Of a stretch of DNA of 64,000 nucleotides, positions 25,225 to 36,336 are shown piece by piece (the first letter of the stretch is position 1; every line of letters starts with the position of its first letter). Position numbers and translations under genes: made by a program. Below the pieces are notes generated by a model, which was given only the letters and a program-made list of their open reading frames with translations, did no database searches and was not told where the DNA came from. This stretch comes from Tridacna crocea (lineage: Eukaryota; Mollusca; Bivalvia; Cardiida; Cardiidae), in assembly GCA_943736015.1 (NCBI GenBank), contig OX031066.1:6882245-6946244 (forward strand), in the 5' to 3' direction.

Positions 25225-25454
25225 GCGAAACTATGCCATCTGCATTTTGGAAAATTTACAGGTGTGGGAAATAACTTCCCATTTCTCTGGAAAAAATTAG
25301 TAGATCATCATTCTTAGGTATGTAATGCCTAATTAATATACACAATTCTACACAGCATATCTAAAAAAAGTGATCTAAAATGTCTTTTCAAAGAATGGAG
25401 AAGTTTGTTCTCTAACATGTAAAATTTTCCAAAATGCAGATGGAATAGTTTTGC
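25225..25454. mobile_element. Inverted-repeat MITE (CCATCTGCATTTTGG arms)
   Basis: Arms of about 37 bp, CCATCTGCATTTTGGAAAAT near the left and its inverse near the right end, with terminal GCGAAACTAT / ATAGTTTTGC. The 155-bp centre is unrelated sequence. Confidence 0.7.
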
Positions 25455-26630
25455 TTTTATTCGAAATATGATAGGCCAAGTATTGTAATGGTGTGCTTGT
25501 CACGATTTAAATATCAGCCAAAACATATCTATAGTGTTTTTTTCTTTTGTATGTCGCATTGCTGTATTAATGGTGCCCTTCAGATTTTTGGGACAAAAAT
25601 TTCACAAGAATACAAAAAAAAACCATCCTTATACTCCCAAAACATTTTAATTTTCATTCATAAAACTACAGTAGTCGAAAACTATCCGATAACAAGAGAA
25701 ATTTGAGATTTACTACAGCCCAGGTCGACACCGACGGAAAACATGGTCTATTTTTACACGAACAACTCGCCCATCTACATACCGGAAATATACAGACAAA
25801 GCTTCAAACAAAGAGTCCCGAGAAGACATTATATAACGATATCAAGTCCTAAGCACTTTGCGGAAGTGCATTTATTTTCTGGTTTGTCTCAGCCACACGT
25901 CATAACTCGGCCGACTTCATATACCATTTAACATTATCAAGCGGGTTTCTATTTTGAAATACTGCCAGTCACATTATGGTACCCGTGAAAATCTATTTGC
26001 AACAGCAACAATTGCAAGGGTAATAAGCAATCTATTGCCGAAAAATGCAAAATAATTGATATATCTAATTAGAAAATAAATATAGATATATACAAACAGT
26101 TTGTCATCGAAAATGTATTTAGCAAGATTCCAACGGAAAATTCTGACTGATGTTGGTTGTATAAGTGGACTATTACGATTTTAAGACCGGCAAAGATAGC
26201 GAACTCCATGATACAGCTCACGGACTTAATCATCTGGTCACCCGAGGTTTACCTTAAGGTCTCAGTCCAGCTTTAATGTGACGTGAACAGCATGCAACAC
26301 TCTACGGCTGATGCTCGATACTGAAGCTGATAAAACATTGTAAAAGAGCAAACTAATATTTGACAGATCATGAAAAACCATACTTTCTCTTTAAAAGATG
26401 GTGTCAAATATCAATTGGAATTTGAATGTTTCACTTGCTTTATATCTACGCAGACGTGAAAAGATAATAAGATGACATTTAGATCAAGCAGTTTTGAATT
26501 CACTTTATTATTTTGATTATACCATAACAGAGTTTCGATAATTAAATAATGTTTCTCTTCTTAAGTATTAGCGCTGGCCACAACACTATCTGGCTGCTTT
26601 TATCCTTCACAACAACAAGTACGATGCTTT

Positions 26631-26722
26631 CATGACCCCAAAAATATTAGGCTTTAGAACATATTGTTGGAAAAGGAGAATATACTGACGACAAGCATTT
26701 GCTGCTTTCCTTTGCAAAACTT
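26631..26722. mobile_element. MITE family A, decayed core
   Basis: CATATTGTTGGAAAAGGAGA is followed by a corrupted palindrome (ACGACAAGCATTTGC). Confidence 0.45.
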
Positions 26723-26949
26723 CCCGTCCTTTTGAAAATAAATTTTCTCACGACCCCATGAATTTCATTCCTGTACGTAACTTACTGGGCTACCGAAAAG
26801 AAAACGTTTTGGTCAAGGGTGATAACAACAGAAAGTAAAGTAAATCACAGATTGTGCACAGGTTCTATGAAATCTAATTTTCAGTCTCTTCGTTCCGATA
26901 AAGCTCTCTTTGTAGTGTGTCGTTGTGAATGGGTAAGACTAAAACATAC

Positions 26950-27026
26950 CGTCGATTTACTTCAAAAACCTCGTAACTACAGCGTGTAACAAGCTGTATT
27001 TCCGAGGTTTTCGAAGTAAATCGACG
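26950..27026. repeat. Isolated inverted repeat
   Basis: 27-bp arms (CGTCGATTTACTTCAAAAAC on the left) around a 23-bp centre. Function unknown; may be a small MITE. Confidence 0.7.
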
Positions 27027-28481
27027 ATACATTTTTTACTGAAGTTGTAATTAAGTTACAGAGCAAGTTGTTCTGCTTACGATTGTCTGTTGGCGAATTT
27101 ATTCAATTATCTTTGACATTTGTTATTGGATATTCTTTTTTATTTAGAAAGATACACATTGTTAGCAAAATGTCAAAGTCGTTTTTCGAGACATGTGCCA
27201 TCATTTGGCCCCTTTATTTTATAAGAACCTATGTTTTACCAGGTGACCCATTCGTTTGCAATAGTAATAGATTTGCGACAGACAATATTTAGTTTTTGAA
27301 AAGTAGAAATTTCAGATTACTTTTTCAATGTTTCAATACACGTTTCAATAATCAATAAACTAGGATATCTAATTATATAAAAAAAACTTTTTTGGTAAGA
27401 TTTGCGTTCAGCGCTATGCTTTTTTTCCGGACAGTGGGCTATAGATCAAGCTCTTGCTTCACAGATCGTACAGTTTGAACTTGGATGTATACCACTAGAT
27501 GATTAGTAAAGCCTGTAAGGCAAAATAGTTTTCCTGTGTTCTCATTAGATTGTATTTTTCAGTGATGGTAAGATGTCGAGGTTATTTATTTGGTTCTGGG
27601 TAAAACGTGGGATTTCTAGCTTTTTCTTTTAATTTTTAGCCTACAGATTATATCTCGGACTATAAGATTCGTAGTACTCACATTTTATTTTCGATGCATT
27701 TTATACCAGGTTACATCAAAAATGTGGTTACAAAAGGGTTTTAATCTTACGCCAGACCAGATCTTACAGACCGTGCATGGCAGTCTAATGTAACTTTAAG
27801 AGTTAGAAAAAACGAATTTAATGGCGCCGACATTGTATCCTGAAGACGACTTTTTTCGTCTTGAAGCAGACCACTTTAAAAAGAAAAAGTCTGCGAAAGG
27901 GCAGATGCTCGTAAAATTAACAATAATGTTGATCACGTATCGTCATGTACCACACTTTTCGTCTTGTCGTTTTTGACTTCCTAGGACATTTGTACCGTTT
28001 GTCCGCTACATATATTTCCTGGAAAGAAGTTAGTGAAGTGTTTTACATCAAACAAACGTTCCTGGCACTGACATACTGCCAGAAGCTTACATCTTTTTCA
28101 AAAGGTGTCTTGTTATGTAGGAAGGTTTAGTTTAACTCTTTCGCCATGAAATTATATTGTTATCTGTTAACAGTGTTTAAAGCTACCATCCAAAATAATC
28201 AAACTTCCGCTGCAAGTGAGTCAATTTTTTTGCCAAAGTTTGGAAAACTAAACTCGGCCGTACAGATTCAAAATCACATTCTGTATTGTCTGATCTTGAT
28301 CGACACTGTAGTAACTCAGTTGCATAAGTCTTGGATGGCATGAAAGGGTAGCGTGTACTAATGCTTTGTTGAACAAGGAAATGCTTTTGATATTCTGCAC
28401 TTTTCCTTGTCGCATAGACGTGAACTCTTTCGTGCATTATACCGGGCACCTCATCTTATAGATCCATTGAATTCCTTTTGT

Positions 28482-28680
28482 TTAACCCTTTAAAAACGAA
28501 AAATTGAAAGCACTTGCAGACGACAAAAATATACGTAACTCAAAAATTTAAATTTGTTTCCAGTAGGGTAGAAAACATTGCAGGAAAAGGAAAAATGCTG
28601 ATTCTCCTTTTCCCACAATGTTTTCAAAAGGTTTCTATCTTAGGGTCGTCAAAAACAGGGATTATTTGGTAAAGGTTTAA
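28482..28680 (-). mobile_element. MITE family A (reverse, core shortened)
   Basis: Bounded by TTAACCC and GGTTTAA, but the palindrome is cut short (AAAATGCTGATTCTCC), losing about 20 bases of the hairpin. Confidence 0.8.
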
Positions 28681-28833
28681 TAACTGATTGAATCACAAAG
28701 ATGACTGGTCCAATGACACACAGGAAAATTCCAAAGAGCAAAATTTTTATAGCCATTGTGGATTGTGGTGGCTGACGTAAATAGATACTTTTTGTAAATG
28801 TTTTTAGCCCCTTTCACATAATGTGACTCAGCA

Positions 28834-29060
28834 TTAACCCCTTAACGCACAATGACGACTTTTAACGATCCTGGGAGAGAAGCCTCTTGAAAATATATTG
28901 GGAAAAGGAGAAAATCCTGGTAACCAACATTTCCCAATTTTCCAAAGTGTTTTCTACTCCATCTAAAATGATTGCACTGTTTGAGGCACATTGAAATTGT
29001 TGTCTGCAAATGCTTACAATTTGGACAACGCTTAAATTTTTTCGTCTGTTAAAGGGTTAA
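28834..29060 (+). mobile_element. MITE family A (variant)
   Basis: Bounded by TTAACCCCTTAACGCACAAT and AAAGGGTTAA; the core is degraded (AAATCCTGGTAACCAACATT). The second of three A elements within 925 bp. Confidence 0.8.
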
Positions 29061-29166
29061 ATTCTGTTTCACGCTAGAAGGGTGTTCGATTATGAATGAA
29101 TTGTTGCCAATGAATTGCAACTGAAGATTCAGCGAAGATTTATCTTTTGTGTCTAGAGTTATTCCT

Positions 29167-29405
29167 TTAACCCTTTATCAAACAATCCTTGGTTTTTACG
29201 ACCCAAACGATGAAGCCTTCTGAAAACATTGTGGGGGAAAAAGGAGAAAATGCTACTAGCCAGCATTTTCTCCTTTTCGCACAATGTTTTCTACTCTTCT
29301 AAAGTCAAGTTTCAATTTTTGAGTCTTGTTTTTTTTTGTTTTGTTTTTTTTGTCGTCTTCAAATGCTTTTAATTTCTAAAATTTCGTCGTTTGGTAAAGA
29401 GTTAA
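29167..29405 (+). mobile_element. MITE family A
   Basis: TTAACCCTTTATCAAACAAT to GGTAAAGAGTTAA. Core GGAGAAAATGCT...AGCATTTTCTCC with a slightly altered centre (ACTAGCC). A TTTTG-rich expansion in the right half lengthens it to 239 bp. Confidence 0.85.
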
Positions 29406-30444
29406 GGGCCTTTCACGAATTAAACTGCTTTCTTTGACCGTGTGGATCAAAATCATACGGCACAAAACGTGAAATCTGATCTTAAATCTATATTGTTCGC
29501 TTTCCTGCAAGATTCTAACTAAAAGCAATGTTGAGACGGACGTTACCGGCACCCTTTTCTTCAAAATAGAAATTTCTATTAGGTTCATTTTTGACGCTAA
29601 GGGTTAACAATCCGATAAATAATAATAACTTCTTCAACGTAATCCTGGATAAATGATTTCAGTCACGTTATGAGACTCAAAGCAGAAAATTTTCAATTAA
29701 ATTCCAGAAAAACGCAGTAACACAATTATACTCAACGAAAATGAGCTTTTCTTCCTCCAAGTCGTCGAAATACCTTTGTTTTGTATGGGTGACATTAAAA
29801 GCTTTTAGCACCATAAGTAGAAAAAGGGAAAGCTTGTAGACGGCATAGATAAAGATCAAATTGCACTGAGCCTACTGTCTGATCTTTGATCTATGCAGTC
29901 CGCTTGTTTATTCAAGCCTATCAAACACATGAAAATATTTCACTGAATTTTAGTGGGTTGTATGATCAGCCGTCAAAAGAAGCTGAGTTTACGAGGGTTG
30001 GTCGGGAATTTCTCAGAAATGTACACATTAATCTGTGATCCTATAGATTTGGCGTTTATATAGAAAAAAAGTATTTTTATCTTAATGTCGAATGTTTCAG
30101 TCTAAATCTGTATCTGCATTCAAAGATCCAGGTAAGAGCTGTCCTTGTATTTAGACGTTTGGTCTCTAAATGTTTTGTCTCGTTGCTGAAAATTATCTGT
30201 ATGGGACAACACTCGGTGGTTTGGAAAGTGTTGCAAAAACAAACAAGAGAAGAAAGTCCATAAATCCGTGATAAATCCAAAATCAGTCTAAGAAAAGGGT
30301 TTATCTTAGAGGCTTGAATCAAGAAGAAGGCGGTATAGATCAAAGCTCAAACTGCAGGTTTTGTGCACTGTAAGACTGTTCATTGTTCTTTGCAGACTGA
30401 TCTGGATCTATATCTTTTTAGTCTGCAAAATACCAGGGTCTGTA

Positions 30445-30786
30445 ATCATCAACCATTCTTAACCCTTTCCTAAACGACAAACTTTTGGACTAGACCAAAT
30501 TGAAAGCATTTGCAGATAACAATTCAACTCTTGCTGAAAAGATGATTTCTGTCTATGATAGGGTAGAAAACGTTGTGGGAAAAGGAGAAAATGCTGGTTA
30601 CCAGCATTTTCTCCTTTTCCCACAATGTTTTCAAAAGGCTACTATTCCAGACCCGTAAAAACCAGGGATTGTTTGGGAAAGGGTTAAGAACATTCTTTAT
30701 CTCACTCTTCAAGATTTTCTGTGAAAGTAACAGAACTTCTGACTGAAGAATAAGACTGAGAATGTTCTTAAGAATGGTTGGTGATA
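30445..30786. mobile_element. MITE family F carrying a nested family A element
   Basis: Outer inverted ends ATCATCAACCATTC / GAATGGTTGGTGAT match the family F copy at 39.1 kb (CACCAACCATTC). The inner 30459-30687 is a full family A element. Removing it and one TTAA restores CATTCTTAAGAACATTC. Confidence 0.8.
30459..30687 (-). mobile_element. MITE family A (complete, nested, TTAA duplicated)
   Basis: 229 bp from TTAACCCTTTCC to GGAAAGGGTTAA, perfect hairpin core GGAGAAAATGCTGGTTACC. Inserted into a family F element, which makes the TTAA target duplication unambiguous. Confidence 0.92.
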
Positions 30787-30898
30787 GACTGATAGACTTA
30801 ACACGTATCTTACTCAATAACTAACAGGAAACTTTCAAGTCGATACCAAAAACCTCAATATTGTCATTACAACGAACATTTTATTGATAAAAATGCAT

Positions 30899-30985
30899 CC
30901 TTATAGATGAAGATCAAACTGCATTCTCTATACAGTCTGGCGTAGATCTATACATTCCTCATAAGGTCAGTGAGTCGCGCACAGC
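30899..30985. repeat. Palindromic family D fragment
   Basis: GATGAAGATCAAACTGCA and AAGGTCAGTGAGTCGCGC match family D in reverse orientation. Confidence 0.5.
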
Positions 30986-32089
30986 AGCCAAATGGTTATG
31001 TCAAGCTTCCAACGGTACAAACCAAAATTTTCAAAACTGCAGAATGGTTAATCTCATTTGCATATCATGCAAATTTAACTGAGCTGTGCATCCTGGAAGC
31101 AGGCGTGTGAAAGCTGGTTAGTGATTTTGGCAAGACAACATTTTTTTAAAACGTTAGATAAAGACTAGCACTTTTATTTGATAATCAGGTTTCAAGAGAA
31201 ACACACACTAGAAAAAAAGAACACAAAACAGGTCGATATAAATAAGTACAAGTTGATATAAATAAGTATTACAAATCAAAGTCCCGAAAGCACCGATGCA
31301 ACTGATATGCATCTTTATCAAAAAGAAACATTGTTAATTCATTAGATTGAATTTAGCAAGATAGTGTTCCTCTAGTAAAAGATGACAGTTAAGGCTCAAT
31401 TAAAACTGTTTATCTAATATTCACAAATAAGTGATCGAATAAGGCTCATTGTTCTCTTCTGTTATATTCATAATGAGTGTATTTTGTGGAAAATATGTCG
31501 TAATTATACATACACACTTTGCAATAAACATGAATGTATCTCTTAAGCAACAGAAAGGATGGAAAATATACTGTGATCCATAGTACATGGTCTTTCGTTG
31601 ATATTGAGTTATAACAAAACACACAGATAAAATAAAAACATAATTATACACTATCAATAACTTAATTATAAAACCTAAATCTAGATCAAACAATAACAAA
31701 AAAAAAACAACTCTCACAAAAATCATCAAACAGGACAAGTCAAATACTTCACAGAACAAAGTGAAGTCTATCAAAGTCCCTCGATTTTTAATAGTAAGGT
31801 CAATGAAGAGCTGCATGCGTATTTAAAAGATTTGTTTGAAAAATCTCCATGAACAAATTATCGAAAATCAGGCGGACATACTAAATATGCATACCTTTAT
31901 TTCCAAGAAAATCAGGTCATTTTAAGAAATACTATTTAAATAACCAAATACACGTGCAAGATTTTCAACACTTTTACAATGCGTCAAATGGATAACGCAT
32001 AGGACTCAAGCATGCTTCGATTTTGCAAATTGTCCTAAAAATCTTATCAACGATACATTTTTCTGGTGAACCAAGCGTAACACAGAGTC

Positions 32090-32382
32090 ATTGAATAAAA
32101 CGTAAATATACAGATGATGTTGATGTGATAGATGTGATATTATCATGTAACACGCACCTATCTATTCTTTCCTGGAGTTTCTGTGACCAGTACTCCACAC
32201 AATCTTCTTTCCAAGGCACTGACTGCTTTCCCAGGGCGAAACAGCGATCAGCGGTGAGAGGGTAATGAATCCTATCGCCATAACTATCATCAATCCTCGG
32301 AGAGAAATAGGGCGAGCCTAGGATCAAACTCACGACCTCCTGTTCTCAAGACCTGAACGCTACCGACTGAGCTACAAGGGCT
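32090..32382 (-). repeat. tRNA-derived SINE (near full length)
   Basis: The minus-strand head GCCCTTGTAGCTCAGTCGGT carries a good box A, and GAGTTTGATCC at 32331-32321 is box B. A body of about 200 bp follows, related to 60195-60368. A Pol III promoter is therefore visible, but no terminal tail repeat is clear. An 81-codon open frame over it is spurious. Confidence 0.75.
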
Positions 32383-33325
32383 TGGCATTACGTAAGACAC
32401 TGTTTAAGTCTTGATCGAAAAAAAAAGCCCGCTAAATAGGAGCTGCAAGTCACCTTTATTCTGATTTGCCTAAATGCGGCATATGGAATGACGAATTTAT
32501 CTTTTAACAAATTTACGTGTATTTTTTTTGTATTTATTGTGCACAACAACTCGTAAACAAGGAAAACTTCAGATTGACTGACTTTTTTTGACAAGTGATT
32601 TAATCCAAGATGAAGGCCCAGTAAAAACAATGGGTTATCAGATTGCATGCGTGGCTGAAATCCATCATATGTGACGTAAAAATAGAAATAAGATCTCTTT
32701 GATTTAAAACAGAACTGATACGTGGCCCACTGTCGGCGATAAAAAGTTGCATTATGTCTAAGAAGAATATGTTAAAGACTTTTTGTCTTGCTGATTTATG
32801 AAAAGAGACACTAAAGCGACTGGCAAAACGCAATCAATTCGATCAGTTTCAAAAGATGTCGCTAATACAAATGTTTATCCAATACAGCATAATGCAGGAT
32901 ATATGGACAGGTGATATTTTGTTTTTCTTCCAAATAAAATAATAAGCAGTTTGAATCAAAGAAAATGCATCATCAACCGCCATCATGATTTGACTTTTAC
33001 AGCACAAATCCACAGCTTAAACAAGTATAATATTGAAATATATGTTTGCATTTTTTGACAGGACAAAAAAACTCAAACAAATGATAGATCCTCAGACTTA
33101 CAAATTACTGAAATGGATATTTTCGGTAAGTAAATAAAAAGCATCGATGGCAGATTTCAAACCTGTTTTAGGTTGAGTAGCTCAAACTCTATCGAATACT
33201 GAAGATTCTATATTAGGCTGCGGCCTAATTGTGATCTATATTGTCGCAGAAGCAACTTCGATGTTTCTGTTTTCTGAGGATTATTTGGAATAACATTCAT
33301 CTATTTACAAACGTTGATGATAACA

Positions 33326-34411
33326 TTTATTAGGTTAAATGTATATAACGTACTGACCTTTTATGGTATTTACGGATTAAACAGCTAAACCCACATCGCC
33401 TAAAACGAAATTACTACACGTGAGCTGTAATTGCTAAAGACTTAACAATTCTTTCAAAACAGTTTTTGAAATAGCCATGACTTCTTAAACCTTTCGTCTC
33501 AAAGGCAACTTCAATTGTCTTTTCGGACTTGGTTGATCATATTCCGACATAAGTTATACGGTGAGGTGGCAGGGGACTTGGAAACTTGTTCACGGCTGTA
33601 GTGAATCACGTCTCCCTCAGCCGAAAGCCTCTATTTCACAGAGCAGGGTTCATATTTTCTCTGTCGACTAATCATTACCCATTTTTTGTACTTTGCGCTG
33701 TTTAAGGTGTTTTGACCTCTATGTACTTGGCTAAGTTTAACCCATGTTGTCTTAGTTGACGGTGAAGATAAGATCAGGCTGAACGACGTTGACACTTCAG
33801 TTTTTTAGCTGTCTGTCTGACTATATTTGAAATTAACACAAATTCTGATTGCAAATTTTTAATTTCGACAAAAATCTGATTTTTTTGTCGTTTGGTGTAA
33901 AGAGTGTAAAGATTAGGCTATGTGATCTTTCGCTAGCAAACAACTTGAACACCTCTCGTAATACCCGAGCTTGTGATTTCCTTCCAGATTCATGTAAACA
34001 GATACATGTGTGAATTCAGCTCAATATGATATACAACTGTTTACCCAAAAAAACATTTCCTATTGTCAGTTTGATCTACATGTATAGTTGTGAATCATAA
34101 ACATACCTTACACAATTCAAATATGCATTTTACATTTTCAAATGTCTTCTAGCATATATAAATTACTTAAGTTGGGTAACACTGGCTTTCGCCTGTCACT
34201 TTTTTTTCTAAATCATTGTTACTTTCACTTCTTTATGACCTACTATTTCGTATGTTGAGTCATTCATTTCCAAAATAGCAAGTATCTAGCTTGAAAACAC
34301 ATTCGAATACATTGCACTAAATACTTACTAAGCTTACTGTCTATTGCATTTTCTCTTTCTCACCAAGACGCCTGTCATACATTTAAATACTAAACTAAAT
34401 TAGACAGTTCG
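33326..34411 (-). other. Probable 3' UTR of chitin synthase, with candidate AATAAA
   Basis: Sequence after the stop codon. A minus-strand AATAAA reads at 33331-33326, about 1.1 kb downstream of the stop; an ATTAAA-like site occurs near 33860. The true polyadenylation site cannot be fixed from sequence alone. A fragment of the 15-kb TIR element (33565-33640) lies inside this stretch. Confidence 0.25.
33565..33640. repeat. Fragment of the 15-kb TIR element
   Basis: GGCAGGGGACTTGGAAACTT and GGCTGTAGTGAATCACG match the terminus of the element at 15021-15826. Confidence 0.6.
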
Positions 34412-36336
34412 TTACAAGGTTTCAACAACTACTCTTTCCGGGCCGAGGTGATATCCGTCGTCGCTATTCTTTTTAAAACTTCGTTTAAACATTCTTTGTC
34501 TCATATCATTCAGTTTATTGGAAAACCTATGACTATCGCTACGATCAAAGCGATCGGGTCTCCGCTGGCTATGAAAGGCCAGCGTGCCTTGTTTCCACTT
34601 TCTATGAATATTTTCAAGTCTATCTTCAAATATTTGCTGCAACAGTGGAACATTATTTTCGTTAGAATTACTTGGTTGATTTCTATACCTGCTTCTCTCA
34701 GATTTTAGACGTGTTCGCCTGAGAGTAGTGCGTTGTGGTCGGTCTTCAGGTGTCGGAAGTTGATTATATTGCTCTTCAATTTCTCTTATCGACCCGTTTG
34801 TAGTAATTTCATCATCATCATCGTCGTCGTAATCCGGAGGTAACTCGTCATAATCCGGTGCTGGTTCCATTCTTTGCAAACGCTGGGCTTCGGCAACAAC
34901 AAAACGCACAAAGTCCTCCTCTGTTGAAGAGTTCTTGAACCAGTCGATTCGTGTGCTTGACATAAGATGTAAAAATGTCCCCCATCTGTGGATAAACATA
35001 CTGACAAACTGAAGAGTGATGCAGAAAGCGAAAACAGACAAAAACATCAGCGACAGAGGTTCGTACTTATTGATGATATAAAAGGATTTAAGTTTGTCTT
35101 CCATCGACTGTAGTTGTAAGGTGATTACAGTCCAGAGGAAGTTAATCATAAAGTAGATAAACACGACGTTATTTTTGATTGTGATTAAATCTTTGGCAAT
35201 CTTCTCTTTGTGACTTTTATCTTCGTCCAGAGGGTGGAGATATTTATTGATGATGTAACGCCAAAACTCCGTTTCATCATCGTCTAATTTCTCAATTGGA
35301 CCGTTACCAAGATACTCTAAATGAAACCAGTAAGGTCTTTCAGGGTTTGGTTCCCACCCCGCAGGGTACTTATCCTCTATGATTGTCACAGGTTTGCTGA
35401 CCTGTCTGTCAACTCTTGGTGGCTTCTCCCTTGGTGCCGGAGTTGGCGGTTTGATTTCATCAGTTTGTACTGCAATTTCTTTCGATTCGTTTTCTTGAGC
35501 TTTGATTCCCATCAATGTTTTAGCTAATACTCTCAAGTCATTAATCAATTTATGGAAGCCAAGTCTGTGAAGCAAGGTTTTACTCTCTTTCTTCTTCTGC
35601 TTCTCCGCATCTTGTCTTTGCTTCTCCTCTAGTTCCTCCTTTGTCAGTTTCTTTGGCGTTTCTCTTGTACCCCAGGATACATTGTTCAAGTTACAAAGGT
35701 AGTAAACCGTGAGTAAGATAAAAGTAGAGGGTACTGTAAGGAAGTACAGTAAACCATAGATCAGACAGAAGAACTCTTGTGGATGCAGAATTCCAGCTAT
35801 CGTGAAAATCGTCACCAAACCTGTCAGAAACACAACGTTTGGGCTGCCGAAATTTTCCGTGACGATACTAATAATTGTGCCGACGGTCGCAATCATCATC
35901 ACCACGGTAAATATCGCACTTAGAACTGCCGCCGCCGTTATCTGGTGGTCGTTTTTCATAGTCATACATATCACAATATAAATGCCTACTGGAAAAATGG
36001 ACAGCATGTAGGATTCCCAAATGCCGATATTTAACACAGAGTGGTAGGATCCAGTAATCATAAGGATAATGGTTGAGGGAGCCAAAATTGTCGAAGCCAT
36101 GAGAATAAACTGGTAGAGAACGTAAGGTCTACTGATGTTGTCGTTGATACGCACTGTGTCATACCATCCAGACAGGAGGTCCATCATGTTAGCAAGGGTG
36201 GATGGAGCCCACCGTCTGCGCTGGTTAAAGAATTCATTGAACGTTTCAGGGGCAAAAGTCAAAGCGTCTGCTCCGGCACAATAGTCAATCCTGTGCCCTT
36301 GTTGCAGCAATAGTGTGCAGAGCCACCGATCCTCAC
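34412..36336 (-). CDS. CHS: Chitin synthase terminal exon: EDRW, QRRRW, SWGTRE, C-terminal tail
   Basis: Last exon, 640 codons plus TAA. It opens with GEDRWLCTLLLQQG (catalytic base region) and FFNQRRRW (processivity motif). Five hydrophobic helices follow and end at SWGTRE. Next come a charged coiled-coil stretch (KEELEEKQRQDAEKQKKKE), a block with PERPYWFHLEYLG, two more helices, and a cytosolic tail with an acidic run (PPDYDDDDDDE, including a PPxY motif) and an Arg-rich part (LRRTRLKSERSRYR). Acceptor ATTCAAACAG at 36339-36337. The frame stays open upstream to 36451, but that part is intron because it lies before the acceptor. Confidence 0.96.

Noticed and set aside
31421-31816. 131-codon hydrophobic open frame on the minus strand
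   Set aside because: Hydrophobicity follows from T-rich codons; no family resemblance and no conserved pattern.
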